Source of the DNA: Parietaria judaica
Lineage: Eukaryota; Streptophyta; Magnoliopsida; Rosales; Urticaceae
Assembly: GCA_954871525.1 (NCBI GenBank)
Contig: OX940860.1
Location: 22,042,001 to 22,106,000 of the forward strand
Direction: 5' to 3'
DNA length: 64,000 nt
Below, piece after piece: positions 46,269 through 58,570 of this stretch (position 1 is its first letter; each line of letters starts with the position of its first letter). Position numbers and translations under genes: made by a program. Under the pieces are notes generated by a model. The model was not told the origin of the DNA and did no database searches. It saw only the letters and a program-made list of their open reading frames with translations.

Positions 46269-48771
46269 TATAATTTTTATTTATTTTATTTTTTAGATTT
46301 GATTTTTTGGTTAATTAAAGTTATAATTGATCAGTTTTGTAGTAAGAACGTGTAAATCCAGCACATACATGATTATGTAATAATAATATGTGATGTGAGT
46401 TATGGCTATTGACCCAGTATATACACTCTCTTTCTCTTATCAATCAGATATAACCATTTCTTTTGGAACTGTAGTTCAGTGGTGATTTTGGATTGGGCAA
46501 ATAATTTCGAATGGTGTGAAGTCATTTGTTATATGATACATGATTAGTGGATTGATATGGTGGTTTGGTTTCTTCCTTATCTAGTCTCTCAGATTGTTAC
46601 CTATAAAAAATTAACTGCAGAGATTCTCAAGACTATCAGGTTTTCCACTCTATTTTTGGTGATTAAACTCCATTTTTGATGTACCACTACTAACGGAACG
46701 GAGCATATAGCAAATAGCAATTCATGAAGTACAAGTATTAATGTCGGAGTTCAAATTCGACCTGCCCAACGGCCAGAGATTCGGTTCCGTGGCCCTTTTT
46801 CCGCGTATCTGGCTGCGAAGCTTAAAAAAGGAGAAAATGATGAGAAAGTAGAGAACGGTTTCATTTCATATGTAGCATTTAGGAATATAACTAGAGACGT
46901 TTAATGTTGTTATTTAGATTTATGTAATTATATCATTTAAATCTTAGTTTGATAAACTATGTTTAGAGTTGATTTTAATCGGGCCTGATCCGGCTCGTTT
47001 GGTTGTAAATATTTCTCTGTTTAAGAGAACTTAAATTAAACTAATGAAAGAGTCTAATCCCTTTAAAAAAAAAAAAGGGATTAGACTCTTTCATTAGTTA
47101 CAGAGTCTAATCCCTTTAAAAAAAGGATTATGAACTTGTAGTCCATAATTACTCACAGAGTCTAATCCCTTTAAAAAAAAAGTGGAGTTGGGCTCCGTGA
47201 GAATTCGAAATCGCTTCCGTTTTGAACGATTTTGGGCTGTAATAAGAAACCGAAACTGCCAAAGGAATGATACTTGGGTTCTTTTGCGCCCGTGGTTGAG
47301 ATTTTGCGCACACGGCCATGAGTTCGCGGAAGCCGCATGGCGGGTTGACCGGGTCTAATTGTACCGAGCACGGCTTTTAAGCGGTAATTAGGAAAGAAAA
47401 AGAGGGTTTGAGTGGGCTCAAAGGCTGTACTGGATGGGGAAGCGAAGACGCACATGTGAACCTCTAAGGACAGGGCCACAAGGCAGCTTTTTTCGACCGT
47501 GCCCGAGGCCCATCAAATAGTTTGTTTTTGTTTTTTTGAAGAAAGGCCCATCAAATAGTGCTTGCTTGCACTTTATCCACAACAAGTCACGCCACTTTCT
47601 CTATCCTTGTTTGCTTTGCATGTTTCACGCAACAAATGGCTACACATTGCAATTATATAAAGTCGATCGAGTCTTGACAAGTGCATGAAGAGGAGACAAT
47701 TATTGGGGAAGCCAATTATTTATGCTGACTTCTCACTTTAAACCTACAAGATAGATCCAATTCACTTGGTAAGGAGATAGGAAAGAAAGATTCATGAACG
47801 TGTTTAAATCATTTCCGTGTCTATTTAATTTGTTGTAATCTTTTTTGTTTGGTGATTTTGATGCATTATTAAGTCACGGCGTTTGCAATAATTTATATAA
47901 AGACCTCATCTAATTGTAACGGGATTCATTCTAACTAAGATTGAAGAGTCCGATAACTCCATGATCAAACTTTATCGATAATAGAGTGATACCGATGAAT
48001 TTTTTTGTAAGATTTTTAAAGCCGGTAATTGATTTCGCAATTAGATTTTACGAGCATGTAAAAAAAAAAACCTTAATATTTTATGGTTAAATTGAATTAA
48101 AATTCAAATACTTTTGAATTTATCTATCAAAAAACTTAAGATTTTGAATCTTTAATCCAACTTTTCAAATTTTAAATTTTTCTGGCAGAAATTCTTCCGA
48201 AAACAAGGTGATCAACGAGAACTCGATGAAGCAAACTACATACAAAATTATCGGGCATAACATACAAATTTAAAATTAATATGAGAGATTTGGTGAATTT
48301 TTGTTTCTTTCTTCGCAATAGATTTTGGCGACCTCGAATCTAAACACATACATTTTTCTTTAACAAGGTGGGCTTTAGATAGATGGCTTGTCCTCGTCTA
48401 TGAGCTAATTTTTTTCTTAATGCCTTTCCTTTTATCATCTTTCTTAAATCACTCTCTCGCTAATAATTCTCTCGTACCCACGTAAATAGAAATATAGATG
48501 ATATAAACTTATTTGTGTAAAAAAATAAATAACTAAGTAAACAGAAAACAGAGGACATGCACTAATAATCTAGTTTTTTTTTGTAAGGTCTTCTACTGTG
48601 AATGTCGTCGACCGCTTATTAAAACACCGGTTAAACTACAAGCATATTCCGATGGGATGGTTGAAGCCGGGACATAAAGAAAATCTAGTGTGTCATCTGC
48701 AATAGAATATGTAATTTTTTCTACATGTTTAGCCACCATTCGTTAGAAAAACGTGCTCCTCCACGGGCCAC
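46269..48771. other. Intergenic, AT-rich
   Basis: No gene supported. It contains the short hairpin/direct-repeat cluster at 47041-47185. A GC-richer patch (47190-47480) holds a minus-strand 102-codon frame without recognisable similarity; I do not call it a gene. Confidence 0.45.
47041..47185. repeat. Perfect 24-bp hairpin plus direct repeats
   Basis: 47041-47064 (CTAATGAAAGAGTCTAATCCCTTT) pairs perfectly with 47074-47097 across an A9 loop. The core AGAGTCTAATCCCTTTAAAAAAA then recurs twice more in direct orientation (about 47103 and 47157). Confidence 0.9.
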
Positions 48772-49338
48772 TAGGGGTGGCAATTTGGGGCCGGACACGA
48801 AACACGAAACGGTTACGACACGATTTAAACGGGTCTGAGTCTACCATAAATGGATCTGGGTCCAACCGTGTCGAACACGATTAACACGATTAAATAACGG
48901 GTAAACACGACACGAACACGATGAGACCCAATTAGACACGATTAAAGAGTAAAAAGATACATTTTCTACATTTTATATATGTTATTAAGTGTTTTAATAC
49001 TTATTATATATGAAATTTATGTTTTTATTTGATTAATTCCGTCTTACAATTGATGAATATAAAAATTTGCTAGTAAAATTTTAAAATCTTCGACAATATA
49101 GTTAAATAAATTAAGTTAAATGAGTATAAATTGAATTAATTTATCATTTATAAATAAATGTCTCTATTAATTTGGTTAAATGGGTAGACACGATAAACAC
49201 GTTATTTAAATGGGGCGGGTCTGGGTCTCGTCTTCTAACACGATTAATAAATGGGGCGGGTCTGGGTTTAGATAAAATAAGTAAAAAACGACTAAGACCC
49301 GGCACGAACACGACACGCAATCCGAATTGCCACCCCTA
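48772..49338 (+). mobile_element. hAT-type non-autonomous element, ACACGA family, member 2 (567 bp)
   Basis: Ends TAGGGGTGGCAATT and AATTGCCACCCCTA, with target duplication CGGGCCAC (48764-48771 and 49339-49346). Same orientation as 44464-45038 and very close to it by eye, base for base over most of its length. Confidence 0.93.
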
Positions 49339-49346
49339 CGGGCCAC

Positions 49347-51101
49347 ACAACCCGTGGACTTTTTTTTTTTCTCACTTGGATAATTTGTCGATGACCGAAA
49401 AAGATAGAAGTTGATCCGTTCTGCCGCTTCTTCTAATTATCTTCTTTCTATTGTATGAATAAATCACTATATTACACATTGGCTTCGATTCCATAGGCAT
49501 AAAATATACTAATTATATTAGCGGTAGAAGAGAGAGATCCCTCTAAATTATTTATTGTAAAAATATTTAAAATAATCGTAATAAATTAAATAGAAATATA
49601 TAAGAGTCAAACGAACTAAATTGTCTTTTTTCATATAAAGTTATAAACTATTATAATTAGTTCTTCGTTAAATCGGTTAGAGAATTCCAGTTCGCGACCT
49701 TGTGATAATGGAAAGTTTGAAACGGGTTTATTAGCTTATTATTGTGTTTAATGAAACTATGGTCACATTGAATGAAGAGACATGGTTTATTGTTTTAGTA
49801 ATGAGTTGGGGCTTCATAATCTCAAAACATATTCAAACTTTTCAATAATTGAATCAATTATTGAAAGAGCGATTTAACATCATATATTTTTCTCGATATT
49901 GTTTTAAATTTCAGCTTAAAAGACTCCCAAGTCTACGCTATTATGATTTATGAACATACACTTTGAAATTTTGACCTTTTCTCCAAATAGTGACAGAATT
50001 ATTGAATAGTTTGAGTACTTTACGCGTTTTTTTAAGTGTCATTTTTATAGCGGTAATTTACTATGAACAAAAGAAAAATAAATGGTTATTAATAGAGGTA
50101 TAAGTACTCAAAATATTTTGATTCTATTGGTGGCATAAATGTTTATTTTATTTTATTTTATTCTTTAACGGTTATAGTTCAAAATGTTCTCTATTTTTCT
50201 TCCCACTAAATTTTCAATTTTTTAGTTGATTCATTTAATAGATTTTTGGATATACCGTTGATAAAATTCTCCCTCTTCTTTGGAAATGATACGTAAACAA
50301 AAAATTGAATTTTATGCCACTGCAAAAATTAAAAGATTAAATATCACTATTAACAAAAAATTTCCAAAATGTAAAAGAGAACAGCTAATGTTACTCTGGA
50401 GTCCATACACGTAGGACAAGGAACGAAAGATTCAGATTTGAAAGCTTGACGTAAATTGTAAAGTAAAATAATGGTGTTGATAATAATAAATATGATTAAG
50501 AAACTTGAACTTTATCTTTGTCTTGTTTCATCTTAATGTTATATAAGTGTCTTTAATATGGGAGAATATTTTGATAGAGACTTGCATTCTTATCTTGAAT
50601 AATTAACGACTAATAATCCGACTAGAAAGGAACGTGTGAACAATCACCGCACACACAGTAAGAAGCTGATACAATGTTAATACATGATCAATTGATAAAG
50701 CATGTGGATATAGAACTCATTTTAGTGTGATTTAATAACTATATTGTCAATTAGTAATTGATTCTGCTCCATTCACTCTCTGACTAGATAGATAGATCCT
50801 AGAACATGTTGACAAACAAAAGTGTTTTTTTATTTATTATTATTATTATTTTTTAAATGAATGTTTGTGGTGTATATTGCAAATTTTTTTCTAAATGATT
50901 TTTTCCAAATGATGAAAAATTGTGTATTATTATTGAAAAGAAGGGTTCGGGTCATCCAATTAAAAGTTTAAAACTAACTCGGACAATGTGAGAATGGAAA
51001 TACGAAGGAAAACTAAAAAAGGGAATGAAAAAGTGAATCGGAAAGCGGGAATATTAGAATAGATAGTATTTTATTGCATGAATATCCTGTGTACTATTGG
51101 T
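49347..51101. other. Intergenic, AT-rich
   Basis: Nothing recognised. Confidence 0.45.
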
Positions 51102-51106
51102 ATTGG

Positions 51107-51753
51107 TGTTGGGTATCCCTCCTATTTGGAGGCCCAACAATGTGGGTTATTTTTGACCCATTGATTCATGTACTCGGCCCATGAAGCCTAGGTCATAAAT
51201 GACTTAGATGAGATGAAGAAATACAAGAGTGAAGGAGAGAGAGAAAACAAGAGAAAGAGAGCAAATTCGCGGTTTCTGCCCAGTTTCGTCGACCCTCAGG
51301 AAAATCGTCATTGCGCACTCGTTCACCGATGGATCGTCGTGATTTTTGGACAGAACGTTCCTAAGACATAGAGGTACGTTCTGAACGGTGGAGATGTGGT
51401 TTGGAGATTTCTAGGTCGGTCTGAAGAGTGGAAACCAGAGGCTGTTTTGTGGGAACGTTTTTTCACAAATTCTTCTCTTGCTTGTTTGTTGTAATCCGAG
51501 ATTGGTGTTCGATCTTGATGATGATGATGTATGCCTCTAGTTTTATCTAGGGAAGACTTCGTTTGTACCTCACTCTTGATTATAGTGGATTTTAAGCGGC
51601 CTACGGGTCCCGTGGTTTTTTACTCCGTTTTGGGGGTTTTTCCACGCTAAAATTGTCTCGTGTTCGTGGTTGTGTTTCGATTATTATCGCCTTCATATTT
51701 CAGCGGCTATTGGGAGACATTGAGATTCCGTTGCGTTGCGCTTTCTCCCAACA
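51107..51753 (+). repeat. 5' LTR of the young Copia element
   Basis: 647 bp. It opens with an inverted repeat, TGTTGGGTATCCCTCC...GGAGGCCCAACA. A GA-rich stretch follows at about 51232-51262. It should contain promoter and polyadenylation signals, which I cannot place exactly. Confidence 0.96.
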
Positions 51754-51756
51754 AAG

Positions 51757-51769
51757 TGGTGTCAGAGCC
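51757..51769 (+). other. Primer-binding site (initiator tRNA-Met type)
   Basis: TGGTGTCAGAGCC, 3 bases after the 5' LTR; the canonical plant site is TGGTATCAGAGCC. Confidence 0.9.
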
Positions 51770-51790
51770 GTGGTTTGATTTTGTGCGACT

Positions 51791-54700
51791 ATGGAGGCGA
51801 ACACGTCACGAATGGAGAGTTTGAACGGTTCCAATTACAATGTTTGGAAAGGAAAAATGGAAGACTTGCTCTTTGTCAAGAATTTCCACTTGCCGGTTTT
51901 CTCTACCGAGAAACCCGAAGGAAAAAGTGATGAAGAATGGAATTTGTTGCATCGACAAGTTTGTGGGTACATTCGACAATGGGTGGAGGACAATGTTCGG
52001 AACCATGTGGTTAGTGAAACTCGTGCTAACATCCTTTGGAGGAAGCTTGAGGAGCTTTATGCACGGAAGACCGGGAATAACAAGATGTTCTTGCTCAAGC
52101 AAATGATAGCCTTGAAGTATCATGACGGTACGCCAATAACCGATCACTTGAATAACTTCCAAGGAATTATGAACCAAATGGCGACGATGAATCTTAGATT
52201 GGATGATGAGATTCAAGGTTTGTGGCTTCTTGGTACTTTGCCGAACTCGTGGGAGACGTTTAGGATGTCGTTGTCTAATTCCGCTCCGGATGGTATTATG
52301 TCGATGGATTTGGCTAAGAGTAGCATTTTGAATGAAGATATGAGAAGAAAGTCTCAAGGCTCCTCTTCACATTCCGAGGTATTGGTTACCGAGTCGAGGG
52401 GGAGAAATCATGCACGGGGTTCAAATAACCGTGGTGCATCACGAGGAGCGTCGCGTGGAGGTTCAAATAGATGGGCTAATGTTGAGTGCCATCATTGTGG
52501 CTTGAAAGGCCACATTAGAAAGTATTGCCGGAAGTTGAGAAATGAAGGCAAGGGAAAGAAGATCAACCACAACAACAACGATGTCAAGAAAGAAGGTAAC
52601 AATAATGAAAATGTTGCTATTGTTGATGATTTCTTTGTCGTTTGTGATGATTATGAAGAAAGTGTCAATTTATCTCGCGATGAGACGAGTTGGGTGGTTG
52701 ATAGTGGTGCTTCTTCGCACGGGACTTCACGACGCGATATTTACTCCACTTATAAGGCCGGTGATTTTGGTATTGTCGGCATGGGTAACAAGGGATACTC
52801 AAAAGTTATTGGAATTGGAGATGTATGTGTTGAAACTAGTAATGGCACTTCTCTAGTTCTCAAAGATGTGAAGCATGTTCCGGACCTTCGGTTCAATCTC
52901 TTGTCGGTTTCAAAATTGGATGATGAAGGTTATGGCAACTCTTTCGTGGAAAATGAATGGAAGCTAAAGAAAGGCTCAATGGTGATTGCAAGAGGAAAAA
53001 GACGCTCAAATTTGTATGTCGCGCAATTTGGGAGTTCTAAATGCTACGTCAACACTTGCGAGGATGAAAGTTCTTCCGAACTATGGCACAAACGTTTGGG
53101 TCACATGAGTGAGAAAGGTTTGAGAATCTTGGTGAAGAAGAATGCACTATTTGGAGTTTCCAACGCAAAGTTGAAGAGATGCTCGCATTGTTTGGCGGGA
53201 AAGCAAAGGCGCGTATCGTTTCGGTCTTTTGAACCAAAGAGAAAGTCACAAGTGTTAGACTTGGTACATTCCGATGTTTGTGGGCCGATGAAGACACGGT
53301 CCCTTGGCGGTGCTTATTACTTTGTGACTTTTATCGACGATTACTCTCGGAAAGTTTGGGCTTACACCTTGAAGACAAAAGATCAAGTGTTAGATACCTT
53401 CAAGTCGTTTCAAGCGTCGGTTGAACGAGAAACGGGGAAAAAGCTCAAGTGCGTCCGAACGGATAACGGGGGAGAATACATCGGTCCTTTCGATGAATAT
53501 TGCCGAGAGCAAGGTATACGTCACCAAAAGTCTCCTCCGAAGACACCGCAATTGAATGGGTTGGCCGAAAGAATTAATAGAACTTTGGTTGAAAGAATGA
53601 GATGCTTGCTTTCTCAATCAAAGTTGCCGAAGTATTTTTGGGGCGAAGCATTGAGTACGGTTGTACATGTGCTAAATCTCACACCTTGTGTGCCTTTGAA
53701 GTTTGATGTTCCGACCCGTGTTTGGAGTGGTAAAGATGTCACGTACGACCATCTTCGAGTGTTTGGGTGCATGGCATATGTGCACGTTCCGAAGGATGAG
53801 AGGTCGAAGTTGGATGACAAGACCAAGAAATGTATATTCGTTGGTTATGGGCTCGATGAGTTTGGATATCGTTTCTTTGATCCGGTTTCAAGAAAGCTTG
53901 TTCGTAGTCGTGATGTTGTATTCATGGAAGATTACACCATTGAAGATATCGACAAAGTTGAGAAAGAAGTTCCAACCTTTGAAGACGACGAATTAGTTGA
54001 TGCGGAACCAACTAATCTTGCTCCCACCCCGACCGTTGTCGAAGATGTGCAAATTGAAAATCAAGGTATGGATTTACATGTTAATCATTTAAATCCTAAT
54101 GATTTTGTTGATGTTGAAAATGAGGTTAGCCATGAAGATGAAAGTGAGCAACCTTCTAATGAGTTGAGGCGGTCCACTCGTGTTAGACATCCTTCCGTTC
54201 GATACCCCTCGAACGAATATGTCTTTCTCACCGATGACGGAGAACCCGAAAGCTTTGAAGAAGCTTTGGATGACGAAAACAAAAAGGAGTGGATGGATGC
54301 CATGGAAGATGAGATGCAATCGCTTCGTGAGAATAACACTTTTGAATTGGTGAAGTTACCAAAGAGTAAAAAGGTGTTAAAGAATCGATGGATTTATCGT
54401 GTGAAGCAAGACGAAAGCACTTTGCAAAAACGGTTCAAGGCTCGCTTGGTGGTAAAGGGCTTTAGTCAAAGAAAAGGCATTGACTTTAGCGAGATTTTTG
54501 CTCCCGTGGTGAAGATGCAATCCATTCGGGTAGTTCTTGGGCTAGCCGCTAGCCTTGATTTGGAAGTTGAGCAAATGGACGTGAAGACGGCTTTTCTTCA
54601 CGGTGATTTACATGAAGAGATTTACATGGAGCAACCGGAGGGTTTTCGAGAAAATGGTAAAGAAGACTATGTTTGCAAATTGGTAAAGAGTCTTTACGGT

Positions 54701-55807
54701 TTGAAACAAGCACCACGACAATGGTACAAAAAGTTTAACTCGGTGATGGTTAAACATGGCTACAAGATGACAAATGCCGATCATTGTGTGTTTGTGCGCA
54801 ATTTCTCCGATGGTGATTTCATTATCCTTTTGCTCTATGTTGACGATATGCTTATTGTCGGAAAGAACATTGCTCGGATTGAAGAGTTGAAGAAGACTTT
54901 GAGTGAGTCTTTTGCGATGAAGGATTTGGGACAAGCGAAAAAGATCCTTGGAATTGAGATGTTTCGTCATCGAGAGGCGAGGAAGTTGTACTTGTCTCAA
55001 GAATCATACATCGAGAAAGTTCTTCGGCGTTTCAAGATGGATGAAGCAAAAGCGGTGAGCATTCCGCTTGCTTCTCATTTCAAGCTTAGCCACCAACAAT
55101 GTCCATCTACCGATGGTGAAAAGTCAAGTATGAAGAACGTTCCATACTCGTCGGCGGTTGGTAGTTTGATGTACGCCATGGTTTGTACGAGGCCGGATAT
55201 TGCCCACGCCGTGGGAATGGTGAGTCGCTATCTCTCAAATCCGGGAAGACATCATTGGGAGGCCGTGAAGTGGGTTATGAGATATCTCCGGGGGACTTCG
55301 AATTTGAGACTAGCTTTGGGATGCGAGAAGCCTACGTTAGTTGGTTATACGGATTCGGATCTAGCCGGAAGCTTGGATGATCGAAAATCTACTTCGGGGC
55401 ATATGGTGACTTTTGCCGGGGGAGCCGTGGCATGGCAATCGAAGTTGCAAAAGTGTGTTGCACTCTCTACTACCGAGGCCGAGTTCATTGCCGCCGTTGA
55501 AGCGGCGAAAGATTTGTTGTGGTTGAGGAAATTTACAATGGAGCTTGGGGTCAAACAAGAAAAATATGTCTTGTTTTGTGATAATCAAAGCGCCATTCAT
55601 TTAGCGAAGAACTCATCGTTTCACTCAAGGTCGAAGCACATTGATGTTCGTTATCATTGGATCCGTGACGCATTGGATTCTAAGTTGATGGAGCTCGAGA
55701 AGATTCACACCGATGACAATGGTTCCGATATGTTGACAAAGGTTTTGCCGAGAGGGAAGTTTGAGTTTTGTCGCTCGGTCGCCGGGTTGACATTGCCCTC
55801 CAACTAG
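51791..55807 (+). CDS. Copia Gag-Pol polyprotein, uninterrupted
   Basis: 1,338 residues in one frame, starting 21 bases after the primer-binding site. Order: Gag (about 10-200), CCHC zinc knuckle from Cys233 ([14 protein letters not shown]), aspartic protease Asp304 in VDSGASSH, and pre-integrase HLGH-like motif (LWHKRLGHM, about 430). The integrase core has Asp495, Asp558 and Glu593 ([27 protein letters not shown]). Reverse transcriptase follows (RWIYRVKQD to YVDD at 1016-1019), then RNase H with Asp1188 (YTDSDLAG), LSTTEAEF and the C-terminal DMLTKVLP. No stop or frameshift, and all catalytic residues visible, so probably competent to move. Like most Copia elements it has one ORF for Gag and Pol. 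Confidence 0.97.
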   Translation: MEANTSRMESLNGSNYNVWKGKMEDLLFVKNFHLPVFSTEKPEGKSDEEWNLLHRQVCGYIRQWVEDNVRNHVVSETRANILWRKLEELYARKTGNNKMFLLKQMIALKYHDGTPITDHLNNFQGIMNQMATMNLRLDDEIQGLWLLGTLPNSWETFRMSLSNSAPDGIMSMDLAKSSILNEDMRRKSQGSSSHSEVLVTESRGRNHARGSNNRGASRGASRGGSNRWANVECHHCGLKGHIRKYCRKLRNEGKGKKINHNNNDVKKEGNNNENVAIVDDFFVVCDDYEESVNLSRDETSWVVDSGASSHGTSRRDIYSTYKAGDFGIVGMGNKGYSKVIGIGDVCVETSNGTSLVLKDVKHVPDLRFNLLSVSKLDDEGYGNSFVENEWKLKKGSMVIARGKRRSNLYVAQFGSSKCYVNTCEDESSSELWHKRLGHMSEKGLRILVKKNALFGVSNAKLKRCSHCLAGKQRRVSFRSFEPKRKSQVLDLVHSDVCGPMKTRSLGGAYYFVTFIDDYSRKVWAYTLKTKDQVLDTFKSFQASVERETGKKLKCVRTDNGGEYIGPFDEYCREQGIRHQKSPPKTPQLNGLAERINRTLVERMRCLLSQSKLPKYFWGEALSTVVHVLNLTPCVPLKFDVPTRVWSGKDVTYDHLRVFGCMAYVHVPKDERSKLDDKTKKCIFVGYGLDEFGYRFFDPVSRKLVRSRDVVFMEDYTIEDIDKVEKEVPTFEDDELVDAEPTNLAPTPTVVEDVQIENQGMDLHVNHLNPNDFVDVENEVSHEDESEQPSNELRRSTRVRHPSVRYPSNEYVFLTDDGEPESFEEALDDENKKEWMDAMEDEMQSLRENNTFELVKLPKSKKVLKNRWIYRVKQDESTLQKRFKARLVVKGFSQRKGIDFSEIFAPVVKMQSIRVVLGLAASLDLEVEQMDVKTAFLHGDLHEEIYMEQPEGFRENGKEDYVCKLVKSLYGLKQAPRQWYKKFNSVMVKHGYKMTNADHCVFVRNFSDGDFIILLLYVDDMLIVGKNIARIEELKKTLSESFAMKDLGQAKKILGIEMFRHREARKLYLSQESYIEKVLRRFKMDEAKAVSIPLASHFKLSHQQCPSTDGEKSSMKNVPYSSAVGSLMYAMVCTRPDIAHAVGMVSRYLSNPGRHHWEAVKWVMRYLRGTSNLRLALGCEKPTLVGYTDSDLAGSLDDRKSTSGHMVTFAGGAVAWQSKLQKCVALSTTEAEFIAAVEAAKDLLWLRKFTMELGVKQEKYVLFCDNQSAIHLAKNSSFHSRSKHIDVRYHWIRDALDSKLMELEKIHTDDNGSDMLTKVLPRGKFEFCRSVAGLTLPSN

Positions 55808-55810
55808 TCG

Positions 55811-55822
55811 GTCGGGGGAGTT
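55811..55822 (+). other. Polypurine tract
   Basis: GTCGGGGGAGTT directly before the 3' LTR; the expected plus-strand primer site. Confidence 0.8.
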
Positions 55823-56469
55823 TGTTGGGTATCCCTCCTATTTGGAGGCCCAACAATGTGGGTTATTTTTGACCCATTGATTCATGTACCCGGCCCATGA
55901 AGCCTAGGTCATAAATGACTTAGATGAGATGAAGAAATACAAGAGTGAAGGAGAGAGAGAAAACAAGAGAAAGAGAGCAAATTCGCGGTTTCTGCCCAGT
56001 TTCGTCGACCCTCAGGAAAATCGTCATTGCGCACTCGTTCACCGATGGATCGTCGTGATTTTTGGACAGAACGTTCCTAAGACATAGAGGTACGTTCTGA
56101 ACGGTGGAGATGTGGTTTGGAGATTTCTAGGTCGGTCTGAAGAGTGGAAACCAGAGGCTGTTTTGTGGGAACGTTTTTTCACAAATTCTTCTCTTGCTTG
56201 TTTGTTGTAATCCGAGATTGGTGTTCGATCTTGATGATGATGATGTATGCCTCTAGTTTTATCTAGGGAAGACTTCGTTTGTACCTCACTCTTGATTATA
56301 GTGGATTTTAAGCGGCCTACGGGTCCCGTGGTTTTTTACTCCGTTTTGGGGGTTTTTCCACGCTAAAATTGTCTCGTGTTCGTGGTTGTGTTTCGATTAT
56401 TATCGCCTTCATATTTCAGCGGCTATTGGGAGACATTGAGATTCCGTTGCGTTGCGCTTTCTCCCAACA
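55823..56469 (+). repeat. 3' LTR of the young Copia element
   Basis: 647 bp, identical to the 5' LTR except at 55890. Confidence 0.96.
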
Positions 56470-56800
56470 ATTGGGAGTACTAAGTTTATACAAGTGATAT
56501 TCTTTGAGAAATTATAATGGATAGTCACATTCATATTCATATGTATGCATTGCATTTTAGTAAATTTAAGGTTTTTATTACTTTTTTATTTTTAAAATTT
56601 TTATGTATGATCAATTTATAGAATTGCCTTCTTCCTCCTCCTCGCCTTTAATGCCATGGAGAGTCCTCGCTCACAAGTGTCGTGGTTTAAAGCCATCATT
56701 GGGCCGCTTAATGGCCTTTGATTAATTGGTTGATTAACTTCCTTTAAATTGTTATTATTTATGCTTAACTAATGACAGGGATCCAAAGCTTCATCGAAAG

Positions 56801-57344
56801 TAGGGGTGACAATTCGGGTTTCGTGTCGTGTTCGTGCCGGGTCTTAATCTTTTTTACTTATTTTATGTAGACCCAGACCCGCCCATCGTGTTAGAAGACG
56901 AGACCTAGACTTGCCCTATTTAAATACCGTGTTTATCGTGTCTACCCCGTTAAACCCATTTAACATATTCATGTATTTTAAAATATCAAATTAATTCAAT
57001 TTATACTCATTTAACTTAATTTATTTAATTATATTATCTAAGATTTTACAATTTACTAACACATTTTTATGTTTATCAATTATACGATGTAATAAATGAG
57101 TAAAAACCATCAATGTGTATTAAAATACTTAATAACATATATAAAATGTAACTTTTTGCACCGTAAACGTATCTAATTGGGTCCTATCGTGTTATCGTAT
57201 TCTTGCCGTGTTTACCCGTTATTTAATTGTATTAATCGTGTTCGACACGGTTGGACCCAGATCCATTTATGGAAGACCCAAACCCGTTTAAATCGTGTCG
57301 TAACCGTTCCGTGTTTCGTGTCCGGCCCCAAATTGACACCCATG
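56801..57344 (-). mobile_element. hAT-type non-autonomous element, ACACGA family, member 3 (544 bp)
   Basis: Begins TAGGGGTGACAATT and ends AATTGACACCCATG (a decayed CACCCCTA), with the target duplication ATCGAAAG (56793-56800 and 57345-57352). The TCGTGT-rich plus strand shows it lies opposite to the members at 44464 and 48772, and it is more diverged. Confidence 0.85.
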
Positions 57345-57499
57345 ATCGAAAGTCCAATGCCGCTTCCTCGCTCGTTGACCGAGAATCTCGGTGTCGACGA
57401 GGTGGCTTCATGGACTGGGCATCTTACCTCAATAGGCCTGGACTTTCGTTGATTTCTATCTTGGGTCAGGCTTTAACGTATTGAAACCCAATAATGTCG

Positions 57500-58570
57500 C
57501 AGATAGACTTTATCGTACCCAATGTTTGATCTTCTGCGGATTATGTACCCAATGTTTGATCTTCTGCGGATTATGTACCCAGATCTACTGCGGCTAATGT
57601 ACCCAATGTTTTATCTTCTGCGGATTATGTACCCAATGTTTATTTTCGGCGGCTAATGTACCCAATATTTGATCCGTTAGATATTTTTGTGTTTTCCGTC
57701 ACTTGACCGTTAGAGAGTTATCCTCCTCTATATGCACACTTTTCGTATTTTTGACATAACTCACTCATTTTTTGTCCAAATTTTATGAACGACCTATGGT
57801 TGGAAAGATAAGAGATAGATATACAACTTTGGTGTTTTAAGTTTTGTAAAATCAGTTTTATAAAAATACGAAATTTCAAATACAACGTAAAACTGGACAT
57901 TAGTTTAATGCAAAATATTTGTTTCGAGCAAATTTTAATATACTTAATGACTTTTTATGATGAAATATAAAAATAAAAAGTTGTAGATAAACTTTTTATC
58001 TTTCCAACGGGTTTTTATTTATAAATTTTGGACAAAAAATGAGTGAGTTATGCCAAAAATATGAAAGATGTGATGCAAAATAATATTTCATAGTTTTGGC
58101 ATAACTCACTCATTTTTTGTCCAAAATTTATAAATAAACACCCGTTGGAAAGATAAAAAGTTTATCTACAACTTTTTAGTTTTACGTTTCATCATAAAAA
58201 CTCATTAGGTATATTAAAATTTGCTTGAAACAAATATTTTGCATTAAACTAATGTCCAGTTTTTCGTTGTATTGGAAATTTCGTATTTTTCTAAAACTGA
58301 TTTTACAAAACTTAAAACATCAAAGTTGTAGATCTATCTCTAATATTTCCAACCATAGGTCGTGCATAAAATTTGGACAAAAAATGAGTGAGTTATGTCA
58401 AAAATACGAAAAGTGTGCATATATAGGAGGATAACTCTCTAACGGTTAAGTGACGGAAAACACGAAAATATCTAACGGATCAAACATTGGGTACATTAGC
58501 CGCCGAAAATAAACATTGAGTACACAATCCGCAGAAGATCAAACATTGGGTACATTAGTCGCAGTTTACC
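57500..58570. repeat. Large nested palindrome (fold-back element) with minisatellite ends
   Basis: Left arm about 57500-58075 and right arm about 58085-58570 are inverted copies around a centre near 58078. Both outer ends carry repeats of a ~33-bp unit, GTACCCAATGTTTGATCTTCTGCGG. The 25-base module ATAACTCACTCATTTTTTGTCCAAA occurs four times in alternating orientation (57756, 58027, 58101 and 58372), so each arm is itself a smaller palindrome. There is no coding capacity and no clear target duplication. Confidence 0.85.

Larger units (their letters stand above)
51107..56469 (+). mobile_element. Full-length, very young Ty1/Copia LTR retrotransposon (5.36 kb)
   Basis: LTRs of exactly 647 bp (51107-51753 and 55823-56469) run from TGTTGGG to CCCAACA and are flanked by the target duplication ATTGG (51102-51106 and 56470-56474). 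Comparing both LTRs base by base I find one difference (T at 51174, C at 55890). The primer-binding site TGGTGTCAGAGCC (51757-51769) fits initiator tRNA-Met with one change. The polypurine tract GTCGGGGGAGTT (55811-55822) precedes the 3' LTR. With one open Gag-Pol frame this has every feature of an autonomous element. Domain order (integrase before reverse transcriptase) is Copia; similarity to the Tork/Tnt1-like group is my impression. Confidence 0.97.

Noticed and set aside
46700..46790. GTTCAAATTCGAC as a tRNA or SINE B box
   Set aside because: No A box at the right distance and no cloverleaf can be drawn.
47171..47479. 102-codon minus-strand ORF
   Set aside because: No similarity I can name, starts inside an A-rich repeat, no promoter or splice evidence; left as a chance frame.
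44464..49338. ACACGA-rich tracts as a satellite or CRISPR-like array
   Set aside because: The repeats are irregular and confined within two elements that have inverted ends and 8-bp target duplications; a plant nuclear context also excludes CRISPR.
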